Program-made: the position numbers and the translations under genes
Shown here: positions 39,500-47,645 of the stretch, one piece after another
Numbering within the stretch: the first letter of the stretch is position 1
Layout: each line of letters begins with the position of its first letter
Origin: Spirochaetales bacterium
Lineage (GTDB): Bacteria > Spirochaetota > Spirochaetia > JABEVK01
Reading direction: 5' to 3'
Length of the DNA stretch: 48,093 nt
Assembly (NCBI GenBank): GCA_013044245.1
Contig: JABEVK010000053.1
Location: 1-48,093, forward strand
The notes under the pieces: model-generated
What the model was told of the DNA's origin: nothing
What the model saw: the letters and a program-made list of their open reading frames with translations, nothing else
Database searches by the model: none

Positions 39500-41523
39500 T
39501 CGATCTTTTGAATCGAGTGAATGCTGGGCAAAGCTCTGAGAGCCTTAAGAATCTTAAGAGAATCATCCCGGCCCTCGAGTTCCATCGTGAACGATCCAAA
39601 AAGGTGCCCCTGATGGTCGTCTTCGAGCCGACCTTCAATCAGGTGGCCCTTGTGCTTGCGAATCGCGCCTTCAATTTCGCTAAACAAATCGCTGGAGTGT
39701 TTGGCTACCACCCGAAATCTTCGGGTAACAAACGGCGAGACAGTTTCCCATTCCACCTCAATTTTACGGTGATCGATGCCGGGAATATGCTCCACGTTAG
39801 GACAATCCTCCCGGTGGATGATGATGCCTCGTCCCCGTGAGACAAAACCCACAATCGGGTCGCCAGCCACCGGCGTACAACACTGAGCAAAGTGGATCAA
39901 AACATTCTTTTGGTCATCGATGCGGACTCCAACCTTGCCGGCCTCTGCTAACCTTTGTGCAGGCGCTGTTTCGGCTTCGAGTTTACGCGGTGCAGGTAAC
40001 CGAGCTGGGGGCATACTTCCCGCGGATTTTCGCGACGTTTTCGCCACGATATTTTTTTCAATGACCAAACCTTCATCATTGTGGGCCAGCCACCAGCGGA
40101 TCTTTGAACGAGCCCGAGAGGTTTTGACATAACGAAGCCAGTTCACATGGGGCCGAGCTTGAGGCTGAGTGAGAATCTCAATGACTTGGGTGTTACGCAA
40201 CTCTTGATGCAAAGGAATAATGGCCCCATCGGCTTTTGCCGCCACGGTATGGTTGCCCACTTCGGTGTGAATAGAATAGGCAAAGTCCAGGGCTGTTGAC
40301 CCTACGGGCAGCTCAATAACCTTGCCTTTGGGCGTAAACACATAAATCGCATCCTTGAGCAGTTCCCCCTTGATTTGATCAAGAAAGTTTTCGCCGCTGG
40401 CCGCTTCATCCTGCCAAGAACGCAGTTTGTTCACAATGGAGATTTCCACGGCATTCCCTTTGCCGTGGTTTTTATAAATCCAATGCGCCGCAATGCCAAA
40501 CTCTGCCGTTTGATGCATTTCATGGGTTCGAATTTGGATTTCGATTAGACGGCCCTCATCACCCATGACTGTGGTATGAAGGCTTTGATACCCGTTATCT
40601 TTGGGCATGGCGATGTAGTCTTTGAATCGGCCGTCGATGGGTTTCCATAGACGGTGTGCCACGCCCAGAAGAGTGTAACACTCGGTTGAGGTTTGACAAA
40701 ACGCCCTGACTCCGAGCATATCAAAGACTTCGCCAAGATCACGGCCTTTCTTCCATTTTGAGTAAATAGAATAAAAATGTTTAGCACGGGCATCGACCGT
40801 AACGGCGACACCTTCTTGCAACGCAGCGGCGCGCAAGGTGTCCTCGATACGGCGAAGGTAGGCTTCGCGTTCCCCTCGTTTAGAATCTACCCAAGATTTG
40901 ATCTGCGAATACGCGCCTCGATCCAGGGTCTTCAAGGCTAAATCTTCTAGCTGATTTTTAAGGCTAGAGATTCCCAAGCGGCCCGCTAAAGGCGCATAAA
41001 TATCAAGACACTCGGTGGCAATCCGGCGCGCCTTCTCGGGGCTAAGATGCTCCAGCGTGGTCATATTGTGAACTTTATCAGCCAGCTTGATCATAATCAC
41101 CCGCAAGTCCTTGGTCATGGCAAAGAACATCTTGCGGATGGTTTCGGCTTCTTGAACCGATTTTGTTTTGGCATGAAGAATGTGAATTTTGGTGACACCA
41201 TCGACCAGAGAGACAACTTCGGCCCCAAAGAGGCGTTCCATATCCTCGGGCGGAGTCCCTGTATCTTCTAAAATGTCATGCAGTAAACCCGCAGTAATGG
41301 TAGCCGCATCCATATTGAGTTCAGCCAAGATGGCGGCAACCTGCAGAGGGTGAATAATGTAGGGCTCACCTGAAGCGCGCTTTTGGTCGCCATGGCGTTC
41401 TTCAGCCCAAACGGCGGCGCGGAGAATGGTGTTCTTTTGCTCGGGACTGAATCGATCAAGGCGATCGGCAAAGGCCCGCTTAAGGGAGTCAAGCTCCGAC
41501 TCCCGAATCAATAGGCCGGTCAT
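39496..41523 (-). CDS. Bifunctional (p)ppGpp synthetase/hydrolase (Rel/SpoT)
   Basis: The protein has 675 residues from ATG 41523 (AAGGAG just upstream, short spacing); a TTG at 41556 would add 11. Domains in order: HD hydrolase (YIIHPLQVA, LLHDILEDT and the later HNM), intact; synthetase (RAKHFYSIYSKW, DMLGVRAFC, YQSLHTTV, EIQIRTHEMH), intact; TGS (IYVFTPKGKVIELPVGSTALDFAY); a zinc-finger-like CC segment (HFAQCCTPVAGDPIVGFVSRGRG); and C-terminal ACT. So both making and breaking (p)ppGpp are expected, usual where one Rel serves the cell. It works with the DksA-type protein at 26080. Confidence 0.93.
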   Translation of the reverse strand: MTGLLIRESELDSLKRAFADRLDRFSPEQKNTILRAAVWAEERHGDQKRASGEPYIIHPLQVAAILAELNMDAATITAGLLHDILEDTGTPPEDMERLFGAEVVSLVDGVTKIHILHAKTKSVQEAETIRKMFFAMTKDLRVIMIKLADKVHNMTTLEHLSPEKARRIATECLDIYAPLAGRLGISSLKNQLEDLALKTLDRGAYSQIKSWVDSKRGEREAYLRRIEDTLRAAALQEGVAVTVDARAKHFYSIYSKWKKGRDLGEVFDMLGVRAFCQTSTECYTLLGVAHRLWKPIDGRFKDYIAMPKDNGYQSLHTTVMGDEGRLIEIQIRTHEMHQTAEFGIAAHWIYKNHGKGNAVEISIVNKLRSWQDEAASGENFLDQIKGELLKDAIYVFTPKGKVIELPVGSTALDFAYSIHTEVGNHTVAAKADGAIIPLHQELRNTQVIEILTQPQARPHVNWLRYVKTSRARSKIRWWLAHNDEGLVIEKNIVAKTSRKSAGSMPPARLPAPRKLEAETAPAQRLAEAGKVGVRIDDQKNVLIHFAQCCTPVAGDPIVGFVSRGRGIIIHREDCPNVEHIPGIDHRKIEVEWETVSPFVTRRFRVVAKHSSDLFSEIEGAIRKHKGHLIEGRLEDDHQGHLFGSFTMELEGRDDSLKILKALRALPSIHSIQKID

Positions 41524-41629
41524 GACTCCTTCTTTATCGGCACCTAACGAAAACAAGTAATCCGGTAATTTATAGAATAACGAATTTACTATGGAAATTC
41601 AATTCCCCTAAAGGTTTATGACACCTTTG

Positions 41630-42322
41630 TCAGTTACCATTTTCCAAGCGATTTAACAAAGCTTGCTCCTCGGTAGTCGGGGGGGCTTCAATCACGACAC
41701 GGCTGGCCGTTTCGGGGTGAACGAATTCTAAGCGGCGGCAGAACAGGCACAGGCGATCAAGAGCAGAACGCTCTTGCACGAAAATATTCAAAGCTGTATC
41801 GCCCCAAACGGTGTCACCCAAGATCGGGTGCGCAAGACCCCGAGCATGCTGACGAATTTGATGTCGGCGTCCGGTATGAGGCAGAACTTCGGCCAAGGTC
41901 ATCCTTAAGGTCAAAAATCCATGCCAAGACCAGGCGGGGGCCCACAGCTCTAAGGGACGAAACTCGGTAAGAGCAGTAAGGTTTGCTTCGCCTTTTCGCT
42001 CTTTTTTAACAAGGCGGTCGGTAGTTTGCGCTTCTTCCAGCCAGCCCCGTAACACCGCGTGATAAATTTTGACGACTAACCGATCGCGCCACTGACGAGC
42101 AAGGTCCGAGGCTGCTTGTGCGTCCCGTGCCAAAACCAAAGCGCCCGAGGTGGGTCGATCTAACCGGTGAACCGGCCAAAGGGGCCCCCACTCAGGGACT
42201 AACAGATCAGTAAGACTGAGTTCTCCGGGAGCAAGCCGCGTGGGGTGCACATGCATGCCAGGAGGTTTTCGAACCGCGAGTATGCGCTCATCGGAGTACA
42301 AAATTTCAACAGGAGAACTAAT
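41630..42322 (-). CDS. RluA-family pseudouridine synthase, TruC-like
   Basis: About 230 residues. HRLDRPTSG carries the catalytic Asp; ILYSDERILAVRKPPGMHVHP, the TruC-type N-terminus, and HTGRRHQIRQHARGLAHPILGDTVWG follow. It converts U to pseudouridine in tRNA or rRNA. There is no clear start: in frame I see only ATT 42322 (overlapping the upstream TAG, with GGAG ~10 bases before) and TTG 42301. The longer reading to 42406 covers the end of the next gene. I used 42322 as the best guess, so the start is uncertain while the gene is not. Confidence 0.85.
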   Translation of the reverse strand: MSSPVEILYSDERILAVRKPPGMHVHPTRLAPGELSLTDLLVPEWGPLWPVHRLDRPTSGALVLARDAQAASDLARQWRDRLVVKIYHAVLRGWLEEAQTTDRLVKKERKGEANLTALTEFRPLELWAPAWSWHGFLTLRMTLAEVLPHTGRRHQIRQHARGLAHPILGDTVWGDTALNIFVQERSALDRLCLFCRRLEFVHPETASRVVIEAPPTTEEQALLNRLENGN

Positions 42323-42692
42323 AACGCTTTTTCTCCACCAGAATCGCCATGAGCTGATTGAGCAACCGGATATCCATCTCGTCGGCATTCGCATTGATGC
42401 CGTCACGAATCATTTCCCATTCGGCATCCGCAAACTCGCTATCGGTAGCCTGGCCAGTAATAAAGTCAATCAAATTCAAAGGGGCTTCGGCCAGAACATA
42501 CAAATCGGTACCAGGCGTAGTTTCGCGCCACTGTTCATGGTAAAAATGAAAAATGTCAAACTTTAAGGCGTCAGGGATACCCCCTAAGTAATGAAACAGC
42601 GTGTCACGGATCGCGGTGATCGCCTCATCTGGGTCCTCGAAGCGCCTAATGGCGTCTTTAGCTTTTTTGAAATATACTTCAGAGGTATTCAT
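42318..42692 (-). CDS. Small acidic hypothetical protein
   Basis: The protein has 124 residues from ATG 42692 (GGGAG 6 bases upstream). It is highly acidic and predicted helical: MNTSEVYFKKAKDAIRRFED, FHYLGGIPDALKFDIFHFYH and LNQLMAILVEKKRY. I recognise no domain. No signal peptide is present. It is followed in tight overlap by the pseudouridine synthase, which suggests co-expression. Divergent from the phosphoesterase gene. Confidence 0.7.
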   Translation of the reverse strand: MNTSEVYFKKAKDAIRRFEDPDEAITAIRDTLFHYLGGIPDALKFDIFHFYHEQWRETTPGTDLYVLAEAPLNLIDFITGQATDSEFADAEWEMIRDGINANADEMDIRLLNQLMAILVEKKRY

Positions 42693-42766
42693 ATCCGACT
42701 CCCGACGGGATTGTAGCGGGATCACGCTAAACCCGCAAGACGGCCCAGCCTAACTATGGAGGTGAC

Positions 42767-44167
42767 ATGCGATTTCATCCGGTATGGCTAGGCGCTATGC
42801 TGTGCCTTTTAGGTCTAGCTTGTTCCTCGTCGCCAGCTCGTAGTGCTGAAGTACCCGATTCTTCAGGGCCAAAAGCCTTCACTCTCACGGTTACCCCCGT
42901 GTGGCCGTATGATAACCTTCCGGTCAGTCCCCTGGCGTTGGCGGTTTTTCAGCAAAAAATCCAACGTATTGTTGTTCTTTTTCAACCAGGGTGGAGCTTT
43001 GACTCTGTGTATGGGGACTATCCTGGAGCCGAGGGGATCTTGTATGCCCCGTTAGTTTCGACTCTTCAAAAATCGAAATCGGGTTCGCTTCTCGAAGGGC
43101 CGCAAGACAAGCCCTTTTCATTGTCAGGGTTATACACGTTAGATAGTCGCTTTGCCAGTCTCAAAACTGGGTTTTACACCAACCAGCTTCAAATTAATGG
43201 TGGCATCAACGACAAGTTTATTGCCTGGAGTCCCCAAGGAACACTAGCAATGGGGTATTGGCCGTCTCGGCTTTTGCCCGAATCCGCCTTAGCCCACCGT
43301 TACACCCTTTTTGATCACTACTTTGTTTCGGCCTTTGGGGGGACCTTTTTAAACTTTCAGTTTTTAGTTGCTGGTCAAGCTCCGGTATTTTTAGCGGCAC
43401 CCTCGAACCTTGTGGCTGTTCCCCCCGATAATCAAAACCTCACTGTCACTGATAAGCCTGTCTCCCCTGACGGCTTGGTAGTGAACAGTCAGGCTTCGGT
43501 GAATCACCCTTGGCCACCAGGAATGACCCTTTTGAGTTCGACCCTTGATCTTGTGCCTGATCAAACAAGCCCCACACTGGGCGATGCTTTAAGCGCCCAA
43601 GGCGTTACATGGGCCTGGTATCAAACCGGTTGGGATACCGCTTTAAAGGGACAACCTCTTCCCGGATATTCCTATACCAGGGAGCCCTTTCAGTACTATT
43701 CGTCTTTTGCTGACCACACGACAGCCAAAGCTTTGCACCTTAAAGATTATCAACAATTTTTATCACAAGCCGCAACAAATACCCTGCCACAGGTATGCTT
43801 TGTCGATCCATTTCCTTTTAAGGCCTCAGCGCTACCTTCGCTACTTTCTATCCAGAAATTTATGGTTAACCTGGTAAACAAAATCCAGGCTATGCCCTCC
43901 GGGGCCTCAACTTTGATCGTGCTCACTAGCGCTGATGCTGGTGGTCACTGGGATCATGCGCCTCCGCCTTCAGGCGATGCCTGGGGTCCTGGGACTCGTG
44001 TACCGCTCTTGATGATTTCGCCTTATGTGAAAAAAGGCTGGGTTGAACACCGTGTGTTTGACGCCTCGTCTTTACTCAAGTTGATCGAACAGCGCTGGAA
44101 TATTCCTCCGCTAAATCGCCGAGATGCCAACGCCAACAACCTGCTGTACGCTTTTGCGGTGAACTAG
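42767..44167 (+). CDS. Phosphoesterase-family (AcpA/PLC-like) lipoprotein with altered active site
   Basis: The protein has 466 residues from ATG 42767, with a perfect GGAGGTGA SD. The signal peptide ends in a lipobox (Cys19, LGLACSSS). The fold follows phosphoesterase PF04185 proteins: a WSFDSVYG segment, HRYTLFDHYFVSAFGGTFLN, LPQVCFVDPF, TLIVLTSADAGGHWDHAPPP and GTRVPLLMISPYV. The N-terminal metal motif, normally EENRSFD, reads QPGWSFD (73-79), so the Glu and Asn ligands are lost, and the DEGG-type motif reads DAGGHWDH. It may have lost or changed phospholipase/acid phosphatase activity (inference). Confidence 0.78.
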   Translation: MRFHPVWLGAMLCLLGLACSSSPARSAEVPDSSGPKAFTLTVTPVWPYDNLPVSPLALAVFQQKIQRIVVLFQPGWSFDSVYGDYPGAEGILYAPLVSTLQKSKSGSLLEGPQDKPFSLSGLYTLDSRFASLKTGFYTNQLQINGGINDKFIAWSPQGTLAMGYWPSRLLPESALAHRYTLFDHYFVSAFGGTFLNFQFLVAGQAPVFLAAPSNLVAVPPDNQNLTVTDKPVSPDGLVVNSQASVNHPWPPGMTLLSSTLDLVPDQTSPTLGDALSAQGVTWAWYQTGWDTALKGQPLPGYSYTREPFQYYSSFADHTTAKALHLKDYQQFLSQAATNTLPQVCFVDPFPFKASALPSLLSIQKFMVNLVNKIQAMPSGASTLIVLTSADAGGHWDHAPPPSGDAWGPGTRVPLLMISPYVKKGWVEHRVFDASSLLKLIEQRWNIPPLNRRDANANNLLYAFAVN

Positions 44168-44280
44168 GGGGTTGCCCCGAGCAAATTCCAAAGGTGTTTA
44201 CTTCGGCTTCAAAAGCTATTATCGCTCAACAAATCTGTATTAGTTTTTGGACAGGATACTAATTGAGTACCCATTAAATT

Positions 44281-44310
44281 AAAAAAAAGCCCCCGAATCG
44301 CTCGGGGGCT
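44281..44310 (-). terminator. Terminator of glnN
   Basis: A 9-bp stem AGCCCCCGA (44288-44296) / TCGGGGGCT (44302-44310) with a 5-base loop, followed on the minus strand by TTTTTTTT (complement of 44281-44288). Bases 44168-44280 hold a small GGGG-TTG-CCCC hairpin and nothing else visible. Confidence 0.9.
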
Positions 44311-44337
44311 GAAGTCACCTTAGAACCTTAGCAAGGA

Positions 44338-46452
44338 TTAAAAGCGAAAGAGCATGTCTTCGTAGGTGGGATACGGATAATAATCAGCAGGTAACACACC
44401 TTCTAGTGCGTCCACAGCAGAGCGTACACCGGCCATGGCGACAAAGACCTTTTCGCGGTACAGTTTTGCCTTCTTGTGAGTATCCCCTTCTTCGCGGGCA
44501 CCGGCCAGCTCTTTTTCAAGAACGGCCAAGGCTCCATAGGATTTTGACAGAAGATCGCCACCAGCCTTAAGCTGGGCTTCGGGTCCACTGACGTCAATCT
44601 TTGCGGCTTTAAGGGTCTCGATACTGGCCACGAGACCGGTCAGCCATTCCAAAGCGGACGGCAGAATGCTCTTCTTGACCATTTCAACCTGAACACCGGC
44701 TTCGATGTTGATGGTCTTGGCATACTTCTCAAGATAGATTTCTACACGGCTGTGCAACTCTTCTTCGGTAAAGACCGCGTGTTTTTTGAACAGCTGGACA
44801 CTGTAATCTTTGCCGTATTCCGGCAGGCAGTCGATCCAAGCCTTGATATTGGGGAGTCCGCGCTTAGCCGCTTCGGCTTCCCACTCGTGGCTATAGCCGT
44901 TGCCGTTAAACACAACGCGCTTGTGAGCCTTGTACTGTTCCGAAACAATCTTCTTGATTTCCGCTTGCTTGTCCGACGCTTTTTCGAGGCGATCAGCGTA
45001 CTGAGAAAGAATCTCGGCGACCGCTGTGTTAAGCACCACGTTGGGTCCGGCGATGGAATCGCCCGAGGGAACCATGCGGAACTCGAACTTGTTACCGGTA
45101 AACGCAAAGGGGCTGGTGCGGTTACGGTCGGTAAGGTCCTTCGGCAGGTCGGGCAACGATGTAGCGCCCAGTTCCAGCTTTTGTCCGTCTTTGGTGGTCA
45201 AGGTCTTGCCTTCGCTGATCGCTGTCAGAATTTCTTCAAGCTGACCCAAGAAAATCGAAATGATGGCCGGAGGAGCCTCGTTGGCACCCAGGCGGTGATC
45301 GTTTCCGGGGTTACCGGCAGCGGTGCGGAGTAAAAGCGCATATTTATCTACAGCTTCAATCACTGCAGTGCAGAACAACAGGAACTGGCTATTCTCTTGG
45401 GGAGTCTTGCCAGGTTCCAAAAGGTTCTGACCGTCGTCACTTCCCATGGACCAGTTGTTGTGCTTACCCGAGCCATTGACACCAGCAAAGGGTTTTTCGT
45501 GCAACAGAGCGGCCAACCCGTGGCGGGATGCCACTTTGCGCATGGTCTCCATGACCAATTGGTTCGAGTCGGTGGCGACGTTGGAAGCCGAGAAGATCAC
45601 GGCCAGTTCGTACTGGTGAGGAGCAACTTCGTTGTGTTGTGTCTTGGCGGTGATACCCAGTTTCCAGAGTTCTTCATTGAACTCGCGCATAAAGGACTGG
45701 ACGTTATCGGGAATAGCCGCAAAGTAATGGTCTTCGAGCTCCTGTCCCTTGGCAGGAAGGGCACCAACAACGGTGCGGCCTGTCAAAAGAAGGTCGGGGC
45801 GCTGGTTAAAGTAGCCTTCGTCAATCAAAAAGTACTCTTGTTCGGGGCCGACTGTGGTAACCACGCGGGTGGCGGTGGTGTTGCCCAGAGCTTTCAGAAC
45901 GCGGACGGCTTGGCGGTTGATGGCGTCCATCGAGCGCAACAGAGGAGTCTTTTTATCGAGAGCTTCACCGTGGTAACCTACAAAGGCGGTAGGAATACAC
46001 AGGGTTACACCCGACGGGTCAGACTTCAAAAAGGCAGGACTGGCTGTGTCCCAAGCAGTATAGCCACGGGCTTCAAAGGTTGCCCGCAGACCGCCCGAAG
46101 GGAACGACGAAGCATCAGGTTCGCCCTGGATGAGTTCTTTTCCCGAAAACTCCATGATGACTTTGTCATCACCAACGGGGCTGATGAACGAGTCATGCTT
46201 TTCGGCGGTAATGCCTGTCAAGGGTTGGAACCAGTGGGTGTAGTGAGTCGCACCTTTCTCTAGAGCCCAATCTTTCATCGCATTGGCCACGACCTCGGCG
46301 ACTTCGTTAGTCAGCTTCTTTTTGCCAGACTGAACCTGCTTCAGCTCTTTGTAGACCGACTTGGGCAGGCGTTCCCGCTGGGTCGTGTCGTTGAAACTGT
46401 TTGAGCCGAACAGAGCAGGAACTCCGCCCACGGCCTCGACGATATCAGACAT
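44338..46452 (-). CDS. glnN: Glutamine synthetase type III
   Basis: The protein has 704 residues, the GSIII size. GSIII-type blocks: [20 protein letters not shown] at the N-terminus, [40 protein letters not shown] and [16 protein letters not shown]. It makes glutamine from glutamate, ammonia and ATP and assembles as a double hexameric ring. AAGGAG precedes ATG 46452 and a promoter lies ~50 bases upstream. No GSI, PII or glutamate synthase gene is in the window, so it may be the main ammonia-assimilation enzyme. Confidence 0.96.
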   Translation of the reverse strand: MSDIVEAVGGVPALFGSNSFNDTTQRERLPKSVYKELKQVQSGKKKLTNEVAEVVANAMKDWALEKGATHYTHWFQPLTGITAEKHDSFISPVGDDKVIMEFSGKELIQGEPDASSFPSGGLRATFEARGYTAWDTASPAFLKSDPSGVTLCIPTAFVGYHGEALDKKTPLLRSMDAINRQAVRVLKALGNTTATRVVTTVGPEQEYFLIDEGYFNQRPDLLLTGRTVVGALPAKGQELEDHYFAAIPDNVQSFMREFNEELWKLGITAKTQHNEVAPHQYELAVIFSASNVATDSNQLVMETMRKVASRHGLAALLHEKPFAGVNGSGKHNNWSMGSDDGQNLLEPGKTPQENSQFLLFCTAVIEAVDKYALLLRTAAGNPGNDHRLGANEAPPAIISIFLGQLEEILTAISEGKTLTTKDGQKLELGATSLPDLPKDLTDRNRTSPFAFTGNKFEFRMVPSGDSIAGPNVVLNTAVAEILSQYADRLEKASDKQAEIKKIVSEQYKAHKRVVFNGNGYSHEWEAEAAKRGLPNIKAWIDCLPEYGKDYSVQLFKKHAVFTEEELHSRVEIYLEKYAKTINIEAGVQVEMVKKSILPSALEWLTGLVASIETLKAAKIDVSGPEAQLKAGGDLLSKSYGALAVLEKELAGAREEGDTHKKAKLYREKVFVAMAGVRSAVDALEGVLPADYYPYPTYEDMLFRF

Positions 46453-46506
46453 GTCGTTTCTCCTTACAAATACGGATGGTATTTTTAGACTCTCTAATGG
46501 AGTTTG

Positions 46507-46538
46507 CCCATACTAACATGGGATGACCTTTTGGCCAA
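46507..46538 (-). promoter_or_regulatory. glnN promoter with overlapping inverted repeat
   Basis: On the minus strand: TTGGCC (46538-46533, 4 of 6), 17 bases, TAGTAT (46515-46510, 4 of 6). An inverted repeat CCCAT (46507-46511) / ATGGG (46518-46522) wraps around the -10, which is a natural place for a repressor. The leader is about 50 bases. No GlnR/TnrA-type box is seen. Confidence 0.45.
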
Positions 46539-46587
46539 CACAGGAAGCCGGGTCTTTATTTAACTAGCAAAAAGAATGCCAAAACAG

Positions 46588-46611
46588 AAAACCCCTCAAA
46601 AGAGGGGTTTT
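46588..46611. terminator. Terminator downstream of the DUF2156 gene
   Basis: A perfect 10-bp stem AAAACCCCTC (46588-46597) / GAGGGGTTTT (46602-46611) with loop AAAA. Read on the minus strand it ends in TTTT then CTGTTTT, which suits the minus-strand gene at 46644; it can work weakly on the plus strand too. Confidence 0.75.
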
Positions 46612-46643
46612 GAATCACTTACAGGCGCCTCAAAAGCTAAGTC

Positions 46644-47537
46644 CTACATTTCGGTTACCGGCCAGACCTGATATTTCTCGATAAATTCTACCGGTCGGTA
46701 GGTTTCTTTCGCCTGGCGAAGACCGGGATCCCCTAAATCTTGTTCGCGATTCACACAGGCGTAGTTCTGGCACAGTGTCTTCGACCAATCCTGAAAAATC
46801 GTCTGGTAGACGCCTTTAATACTACCATCTGCCTTTTCAAAGTGAATCACAAAGCAGCGTCCTTGACGCATAGCTTCACCCTGTGCATAGGCGATCGGTT
46901 TGCCGTCTAAAAACCAAATTCGCCCCGAAAGTTCCAGCTCGCGACGCAGTTCGATACCCTCTTTTGACGGCAAATAGTCGCTTTGGTCCTCGCGCCCCGT
47001 CTGCCAGGTTTCTAACACTTGCAGAGCCTCTTGGGTATCTTGAGGACTGTCAGTCATATCACGGTAGGTAAAGCCCTCGGGATAGGTCGAAAAAAAAGCA
47101 TTAATGTGATTTCGCTTTTTGTGGAATTTTTTTCCGTCAAGATCTGCCATTTCTTGACAGTCATAGACGTAATCCCAGTTATCCCGGTCCGCGCGGACCT
47201 CCCACTTTTGCCCTGCCAACATGTCGGACAAGGCTTCTTTTTGCACTAAAGAGCAGTTCTTCCAGTAATCGTGATGGGCCATGAGATCTTCTAGAACGGC
47301 TTTGTCTCGGGGCGGACCCCACGGGAGTGCAAAAAATGTTTTTCCGTAACGAGAACCTGAAATCGTATACACGCCCTCTTCGAGGCGACTTAGCCGGTAC
47401 CCATAAGTACGACGAAAAAGATAGATGTTTGAAAAGGTAAACTCCGAAATGCCTGATTCTAAACTCTGAAAATAGGGGTGAAGCTCAGGCCTTTGAGAAA
47501 GATCAATGGGAGCGAACTCCGGGTATGAAGGAACCAT
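46644..47537 (-). CDS. DUF2156 (LPG synthase C-terminal-like) protein
   Basis: About 297 residues from ATG 47537. The DUF2156 domain covers the whole product: FTFSNIYLFRRTYGYRLSR, a lysine/arginine-rich KKFHKKRNHINAFF, then GRIWFLDGKPIAYAQGEAM and HFEKADGSIKGVYQTIFQDW. It is the GNAT-like fold found at the C-terminus of lysylphosphatidylglycerol synthases and as a stand-alone protein; an aminoacyl-transfer role is family inference only. No membrane domain is attached. No SD is present and the -10 lies 6 bases before the ATG. A longer in-frame extension to 47795 overlaps aspS and is not supported. Confidence 0.78.
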   Translation of the reverse strand: MVPSYPEFAPIDLSQRPELHPYFQSLESGISEFTFSNIYLFRRTYGYRLSRLEEGVYTISGSRYGKTFFALPWGPPRDKAVLEDLMAHHDYWKNCSLVQKEALSDMLAGQKWEVRADRDNWDYVYDCQEMADLDGKKFHKKRNHINAFFSTYPEGFTYRDMTDSPQDTQEALQVLETWQTGREDQSDYLPSKEGIELRRELELSGRIWFLDGKPIAYAQGEAMRQGRCFVIHFEKADGSIKGVYQTIFQDWSKTLCQNYACVNREQDLGDPGLRQAKETYRPVEFIEKYQVWPVTEM

Positions 47538-47543
47538 AAAAAT

Positions 47544-47572
47544 AAGGTAAAGAAAAATCGACTTTCCGGCAA
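47544..47572 (-). promoter_or_regulatory. Promoter of the DUF2156 gene, leaderless type
   Basis: On the minus strand: TTGCCG (47572-47567, 4 of 6), 17 bases, TACCTT (47549-47544, 3 of 6), then 6 bases to ATG 47537. The -10 is poor; support comes from the spacing, equal to that of era and argJ. Confidence 0.35.
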
Positions 47573-47627
47573 ACGCTCTGCCACTGCCCTTTGGCGAATC
47601 CTTTCCGCTTTTCTTTTTCCGGGTGTT

Positions 47628-47633
47628 TATGAT
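47628..47633 (+). promoter_or_regulatory. Possible aspS -10 element
   Basis: TATGAT (5 of 6) lies 12 bases before ATG 47646, which has no SD. No good -35 is found at 16-18 bases upstream. Confidence 0.35.
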
Positions 47634-47645
47634 AAGCTCGCGCTT

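Noticed and set aside
44752-45333. 193-residue open frame on the plus strand
   Set aside because: Also antisense inside glnN; same reason.
45397-46263. 288-residue open frame on the plus strand
   Set aside because: It lies wholly antisense to the certain glnN gene, has no SD and no domain; a shadow of glnN codon use.
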